Assembly: GCA_009885595.1 (NCBI GenBank)
Contig: VFKJ01000307.1
Coordinates: 1 to 5,843 of the forward strand
Source: Myxococcales bacterium
GTDB lineage: Bacteria > Myxococcota > Myxococcia > Myxococcales > Myxococcaceae
Length of the DNA: 5,843 nt
Direction of reading: 5' to 3'
Of the stretch, positions 5,732 through 5,843 are shown in pieces. How positions within the stretch are numbered: position 1 is the stretch's first letter; each line of letters begins with the position of its first letter. Position numbers and translations under genes: made by a program. The notes beneath the pieces are model-generated. The model had not been told where the DNA came from and did no database searches. It saw nothing but the letters and a program-made list of their open reading frames with translations.

Positions 5732-5843
5732 TCAGTCCGCCGGGGCGCGCAGGGTGACCTTCGGAGGCTTGCCCTCGCGCTCGGTGAGCATCAGCCACTG
5801 ACGCAGGGGCTTCTTGCCCTTCGCCTCGAACCACACGTCGAAG
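5732..5843 (-). CDS. C-terminal end of an unidentified protein (partial)
   Basis: The last 36 codons of a minus-strand gene that enters from beyond the window, ending in TGA at 5734-5732. The tail reads FDVWFEAKGKKPLRQWLMLT followed by EREGKPPKVTLRAPAD. Nearly every codon (34 of 36) ends in G or C, matching the coding bias of its neighbours, and no stop interrupts the frame, which supports real coding. The alternating basic and hydrophobic residues look like the final beta-strands of a small or secreted domain, but I do not recognise the family and assign no function. It converges on tal, with 2 bp between the two stop codons. Confidence 0.6.
   Translation of the reverse strand, partial: FDVWFEAKGKKPLRQWLMLTEREGKPPKVTLRAPAD

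Noticed and set aside
3975..5834. Minus-strand open frame of about 620 codons spanning the pgsA-like and tal genes
   Set aside because: It is out of frame with the PgsA-like protein and antisense to tal; its Arg/His/Ala-rich translation has no recognisable domain.
1..5843. CRISPR array, tRNA, rRNA, insertion sequence or phage element
   Set aside because: No spaced direct repeats, cloverleaf-like segments, transposase motifs or terminal inverted repeats were seen; nearly all of the window is accounted for by conserved metabolic genes.

Overview
The window is G+C-rich (roughly two thirds by eye, with strong G/C bias at third codon positions) and densely coding. Style and gene content suit a high-GC Gram-negative such as a myxobacterium (Myxococcota). 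That assignment is an inference from base composition, the AGPS-type ether-lipid gene and the tight gene packing; there is no rRNA or other marker here.

Layout. Four genes lie head to tail on the minus strand, in transcription order: a PgsA-type CDP-alcohol phosphatidyltransferase (4618 to 4058), a FadR-like GntR-family regulator (3978 to 3250), an alkyldihydroxyacetonephosphate synthase-like flavoenzyme (3253 to 1661) and an FAD-dependent glycerol-3-phosphate dehydrogenase (1664 to 36). The last three are joined by two ATGA stop/start overlaps, so they form one tightly coupled operon. A perfect 24-bp palindrome follows it 3 bp after the last stop codon. On the plus strand a class I transaldolase (4767 to 5729) is divergent from the pgsA-like gene. 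It ends 2 bp from the stop codon of a convergent minus-strand gene that is cut off by the window edge.

The most interesting part is the 79-bp gap in front of the regulator. On the minus strand it holds a sigma70-like promoter (TTGACT, 16 bp, TGTTAT). Its -35 and spacer are overlapped by a sequence with the complete core of the FadR operator as I remember it from E. coli (TGGTCNGACC). The regulator retains nearly all the DNA-contacting residues of E. coli FadR and two of its C-terminal acyl-CoA-response residues (Ser and Trp). Protein and operator together suggest a FadR-type, acyl-CoA-sensing, self-repressing switch. It would control an operon whose enzymes make alkyl-DHAP from acyl-DHAP and interconvert glycerol-3-phosphate and DHAP, linking fatty-acyl status to ether-lipid and glycerolipid synthesis. 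The PgsA-like gene upstream also uses glycerol-3-phosphate, so four adjacent genes centre on one branch point. The regulatory link is inferred from sequence only.
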